A DNA stretch of 13,675 bases, from assembly GCA_018813725.1 (NCBI GenBank), contig JAHJBD010000106.1, forward strand, positions 1 to 13,675. Reading direction: 5' to 3'. The notes below the pieces were generated by a model. That model was not told where the DNA came from. It did no database searches and saw only the letters and a list, made by a program, of their open reading frames with translations. This document shows positions 12,516 to 13,675 of the stretch, in pieces (within the stretch, counting starts at the first letter, position 1; each line of letters starts with the position of its first letter). The DNA is from Nanobdellota archaeon. Its GTDB lineage: Archaea; Nanobdellota; Nanobdellia; Woesearchaeales; JAHJBD01. The position numbers were made by a program, and so were the translations under genes.

Positions 12516-13675
12516 TTTAGCCTCTTGTGTGTAAATTGTTTAGCATGTTCACCTGAATAGTCAGCTACTATGTGGCCTTTGCCTATAAGCTTGTATTTGT
12601 ATATTGTCAGGCCTTCAAGACCAACAGGACCTCTTGCATGGATCTTGTTTGTTGATATCCCTACTTCTGAACCAAGACCGTATCTGAAACCGTCTGCAAA
12701 CCGTGTTGAGCAGTTTAATAATACTGAGCTTGAATCAACCCTGTTCATGAACTCTTCTGCAGCTGCTTTGTCTCTTGTGATGATAACGTCTGTATGGTGG
12801 CTGCTAAACCTATTTATATGGCTTATGGCCTGGTCTAGGCTATCTACTACTTTTATTGAGAGTATCATGTCATTATATTCTGTCTTCCAATCTTCTTCAG
12901 TTGCTTTTTTTGCCTTAATTATCTTTAAGGTCTTTTCATCGCCTCTTAGTTCAACATCTTTTAGTGCTTCTGCTGCTTTTGGAAGGAAATCTTCTGCAAT
13001 ATTTTTGTGCACAAGTAATGTTTCTATGGCGTTGCATACAGCACAGTATTGTGTCTTTGCGTCTGTTACAACTTTGACAGCTAATTTAATGTCAGCTTTC
13101 TTGTCAATATAAGCATGGCATATGCCGTCTGCATGGCCTAGCACTGGAATCTTGGTGTTGTCTTTGATGTACTTTACAAGTGCGTTTGAGCCTCGTGGTA
13201 TCATGAGGTCGATATATTGGTCTAATTTTAGCAGTTCTTTTACATCATCTCTTGTCTCAACAAGCTGTATCCAGTCTGTTATTCCAGAAGCGTTCTTGAT
13301 TATATTGAAAAGTATCTTGTTTGTGTTCTCAGCTTCTGAACCGCCTTTAAGGATGACTGCGTTGCCTGATTTTAAGCATAATGTTGAGATCTGTACCAGT
13401 GCATCTGGCCTTGATTCAAATATCACACCGATCAGCCCGATCGGACAGACCACTTTTGAAAGTATCAGTCCTGTGTCAAGCTCTGTCTTTGCGATAACAT
13501 CGCCAATCGGGTCTTTTTGGTATGCTACTGACTTTACACCTGAGATAATCTCATGGATCTTGGTTTCGTTCAGCTTAAGCCTTTTTATTAGTGCAGGCGC
13601 AAGGTTTGTCGCCTTTTCAAGATCTTTATGGTTAGCATCTAGTATCTTTGATTCGTTTTCTTTGATAGCATCAGC
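12512..13675 (-). CDS. proA: Gamma-glutamyl phosphate reductase (5' truncated by window edge)
   Basis: NADPH-dependent reduction of gamma-glutamyl phosphate to glutamate-5-semialdehyde, the second step of proline synthesis. The frame is open from the right edge, giving 387 visible residues; about 30 N-terminal residues are probably missing. The GTG at 13453 is an internal valine, since upstream residues match the family (LAPALIKRLKLNE, YQKDPIGDV). Visible aldehyde-dehydrogenase-superfamily signatures are PIGLIGVIFESRPDALVQI, GNAVILKGGSEA, PRGSNALVKYI, the catalytic cysteine in CAVCNAIETLLVH, RFSSHHTDVIIT, and the C-terminal RGPVGLEGLT. The last base overlap with proB (ATGA) suggests translational coupling and possibly channelling of the unstable acyl phosphate. 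No proC is visible in the window. Confidence 0.96.
   Translation of the reverse strand, partial: ADAIKENESKILDANHKDLEKATNLAPALIKRLKLNETKIHEIISGVKSVAYQKDPIGDVIAKTELDTGLILSKVVCPIGLIGVIFESRPDALVQISTLCLKSGNAVILKGGSEAENTNKILFNIIKNASGITDWIQLVETRDDVKELLKLDQYIDLMIPRGSNALVKYIKDNTKIPVLGHADGICHAYIDKKADIKLAVKVVTDAKTQYCAVCNAIETLLVHKNIAEDFLPKAAEALKDVELRGDEKTLKIIKAKKATEEDWKTEYNDMILSIKVVDSLDQAISHINRFSSHHTDVIITRDKAAAEEFMNRVDSSSVLLNCSTRFADGFRYGLGSEVGISTNKIHARGPVGLEGLTIYKYKLIGKGHIVADYSGEHAKQFTHKRLK

Noticed and set aside
12570..13112. 180-codon plus-strand open frame opposite proA
   Set aside because: Antisense shadow of proA with no initiation signals and no recognisable domain.

Overview
The window is archaeal. 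It carries a 20S proteasome beta subunit, an archaeal CPSF1/FttA ribonuclease with KH, metallo-beta-lactamase and beta-CASP domains, an archaeal-type prolyl-tRNA synthetase, a family B DNA polymerase with archaeal PolB2-like features, and archaeal TATA boxes. First genes of transcripts mostly have a TATA box 26-28 bases before the start codon, as expected for leaderless mRNAs. Several operon-internal genes instead use GGTGAT-type Shine-Dalgarno sites and overlap by four bases (ATGA). The AT-rich composition, compact packing and protein flavour suggest a DPANN archaeon such as a Woesearchaeota-like lineage, but that placement is a guess. No rRNA, tRNA, CRISPR array or insertion sequence was seen, and there is no gene-free stretch over 300 bases.

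Left part (1-3980, plus strand): the tail of a TrmB-like regulator; psmB followed 8 bases later by aCPSF1 (protein turnover next to RNA 3'-end formation and transcription termination); then a class I methyltransferase resembling MidA/NDUFAF7.

Middle (3970-9272): a divergent pair of unrecognised genes with interleaved promoters; a small 53-residue protein starting at TTG; and a low-molecular-weight phosphatase-like protein, divergent from a three-gene operon. That operon encodes a short RecA-fold protein whose Walker motifs are lost, a small helical protein, and an 818-residue DNA polymerase. The polymerase has a degenerate exonuclease domain, altered motifs B and C with both catalytic aspartates kept, and an apparent C-terminal VRR-NUC nuclease. 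A SRAP (YedK/HMCES) protein, which in known members crosslinks to abasic sites, converges on it. Together this looks like a DNA-damage island and is the most interesting part of the window.

Right part (9309-13675, minus strand): one tightly packed transcript, proA-proB-proS, then a cytochrome b5-like lipoprotein, a flavodoxin-like protein and a 59-residue DUF2892-like membrane protein. It links the first two steps of proline synthesis to proline charging of tRNA, then adds a putative redox cassette at the cell surface. proA runs off the right edge.
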